Shown here piece after piece: positions 41,881 to 42,238 of a DNA stretch of 42,238 nt. Source of the DNA: Flavobacteriaceae bacterium UBA4022 (GTDB taxonomy: Bacteria; Bacteroidota; Bacteroidia; Flavobacteriales; Flavobacteriaceae); the NCBI GenBank assembly GCA_002384055.1, contig DGAU01000001.1:10904-53141 (forward strand). Reading direction: 5' to 3'. The stretch's first letter is position 1. Every line of letters begins with the position of its first letter. The notes under the pieces were generated by a model. That model saw only the letters and a program-made list of their open reading frames with translations. It ran no database searches and had not been told where the DNA came from. A program made the position numbers and the translations under genes.

Positions 41881-42238
41881 TCAGTCAAAGGAGCATATCG
41901 TTTTTGAGGAAGAACAACGTTTCAACCAATGGTGGCTTTGGTTATTGCTTCTCGGCTTATTAGGCTCTGCAATATATGGGATGTACCAGCAACTGGTCCT
42001 AGGCGAACCATTTGGGTCAAAACCCATGTCTGATAACGGCATCGTTGTGTACTTTATTTTTAGTGTTGCCATGGTTGTCTTTTTTCGATGGATGCGTTTG
42101 TATACCCACATTAACAAGGAGGGGGTCTCCATGATTTTTGCGCCATTTGTCACCAAAAAAATTGCCTGGGACGAGATCAAAAACATGGGCATAGTGCACT
42201 ACGGATTTGTCGGCGGATGGGGCATTCGGCCATATACT
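41870..42238 (+). CDS. Membrane protein, 3' partial
   Basis: An ATG at 41870 opens a frame that stays open to the window end (123 codons). The protein has a charged N-terminus (HIVFEEEQRFNQWW), a first transmembrane helix (LWLLLLGLLGSAIYG), a periplasmic loop with GEPFG, a second helix (IVVYFIFSVAMVVFF), then a soluble part with a strand pattern like a bacterial PH domain (KIAWDEIKNMGIVHYG, GGWGIRPY). I remember similar uncharacterised flavobacterial proteins but no function. It overlaps the thioredoxin-like gene by 11 bp and is probably co-transcribed with it. Confidence 0.8.
   Translation, partial: MPTDQSKEHIVFEEEQRFNQWWLWLLLLGLLGSAIYGMYQQLVLGEPFGSKPMSDNGIVVYFIFSVAMVVFFRWMRLYTHINKEGVSMIFAPFVTKKIAWDEIKNMGIVHYGFVGGWGIRPYT

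Noticed and set aside
1..42238. CRISPR arrays, insertion sequences, prophage, tRNA or rRNA genes
   Set aside because: No spaced direct repeats, transposase or phage motifs, or cloverleaf-like sequences were seen; gaps between genes are short and accounted for.

Overview
The window is an ordinary, densely coded stretch of a Bacteroidota chromosome, most likely a marine member of the Flavobacteriaceae. The signs are a Rho factor with an Asn/Arg/Asp-rich N-terminal insertion, no Shine-Dalgarno-like leaders, repeated perfect copies of the Bacteroidota -7 promoter element TAnnTTTG, and family content typical of the group (DUF1573, DUF6702-like protein, periplasmic-TPR hybrid kinase, flavobacterial acyl-CoA-binding protein). 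I found no phage, insertion sequence, CRISPR array, tRNA or rRNA.

Layout. 1-4762: rho (5' end outside the window) with terminator, M14 carboxypeptidase lipoprotein, NUDIX hydrolase (minus), pyrE, SRPBCC protein. 4759-10458: birA (minus), then a membrane and lipid run rsfS-ftsH-LUD protein-cdsA-psd-acyl-CoA-binding protein. 10526-16036: valS (minus), DUF1573, aminotransferase-murB. 16214-19326: a tightly overlapped set of small membrane protein, GT2 glycosyltransferase, TTG-initiated sigma factor and Nramp-like transporter. 19373-26610: lipA, a second-type GAPDH, hybrid histidine kinase, lpxK (minus), Nif3, and a coiled-coil protein whose zinc ribbon has lost its cysteines. 26639-27483: msrA lipoprotein and a 59-aa CDGSH protein (minus). 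27621-34727: kynU-kmo-aminomuconate deaminase-aldehyde dehydrogenase-SDR-ACMSD-O-methyltransferase. 34729-37978 (minus): tatA, M1 peptidase, DUF6702-like protein. 38196-42238: pepE, M15 peptidase, gpmI, thioredoxin-like lipoprotein, and the start of a membrane protein cut by the window edge.

The most coherent system is the tryptophan/kynurenine catabolic operon. As read, it takes kynurenine to 3-hydroxykynurenine and 3-hydroxyanthranilate, and takes aminocarboxymuconate semialdehyde to aminomuconate and oxalocrotonate. The ring-opening 3-hydroxyanthranilate 3,4-dioxygenase is missing from the operon, and a non-canonical SDR of unknown role is present. Other points worth a second look: an Nramp homologue without the DPGN metal motif, a C4 zinc-ribbon protein without its cysteines, a single-cysteine WCxxS thioredoxin, and promoter boxes only 4 bp from start codons (pyrE, tatA) that imply leaderless mRNAs. 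I see no clear undescribed defence or mobile system here.
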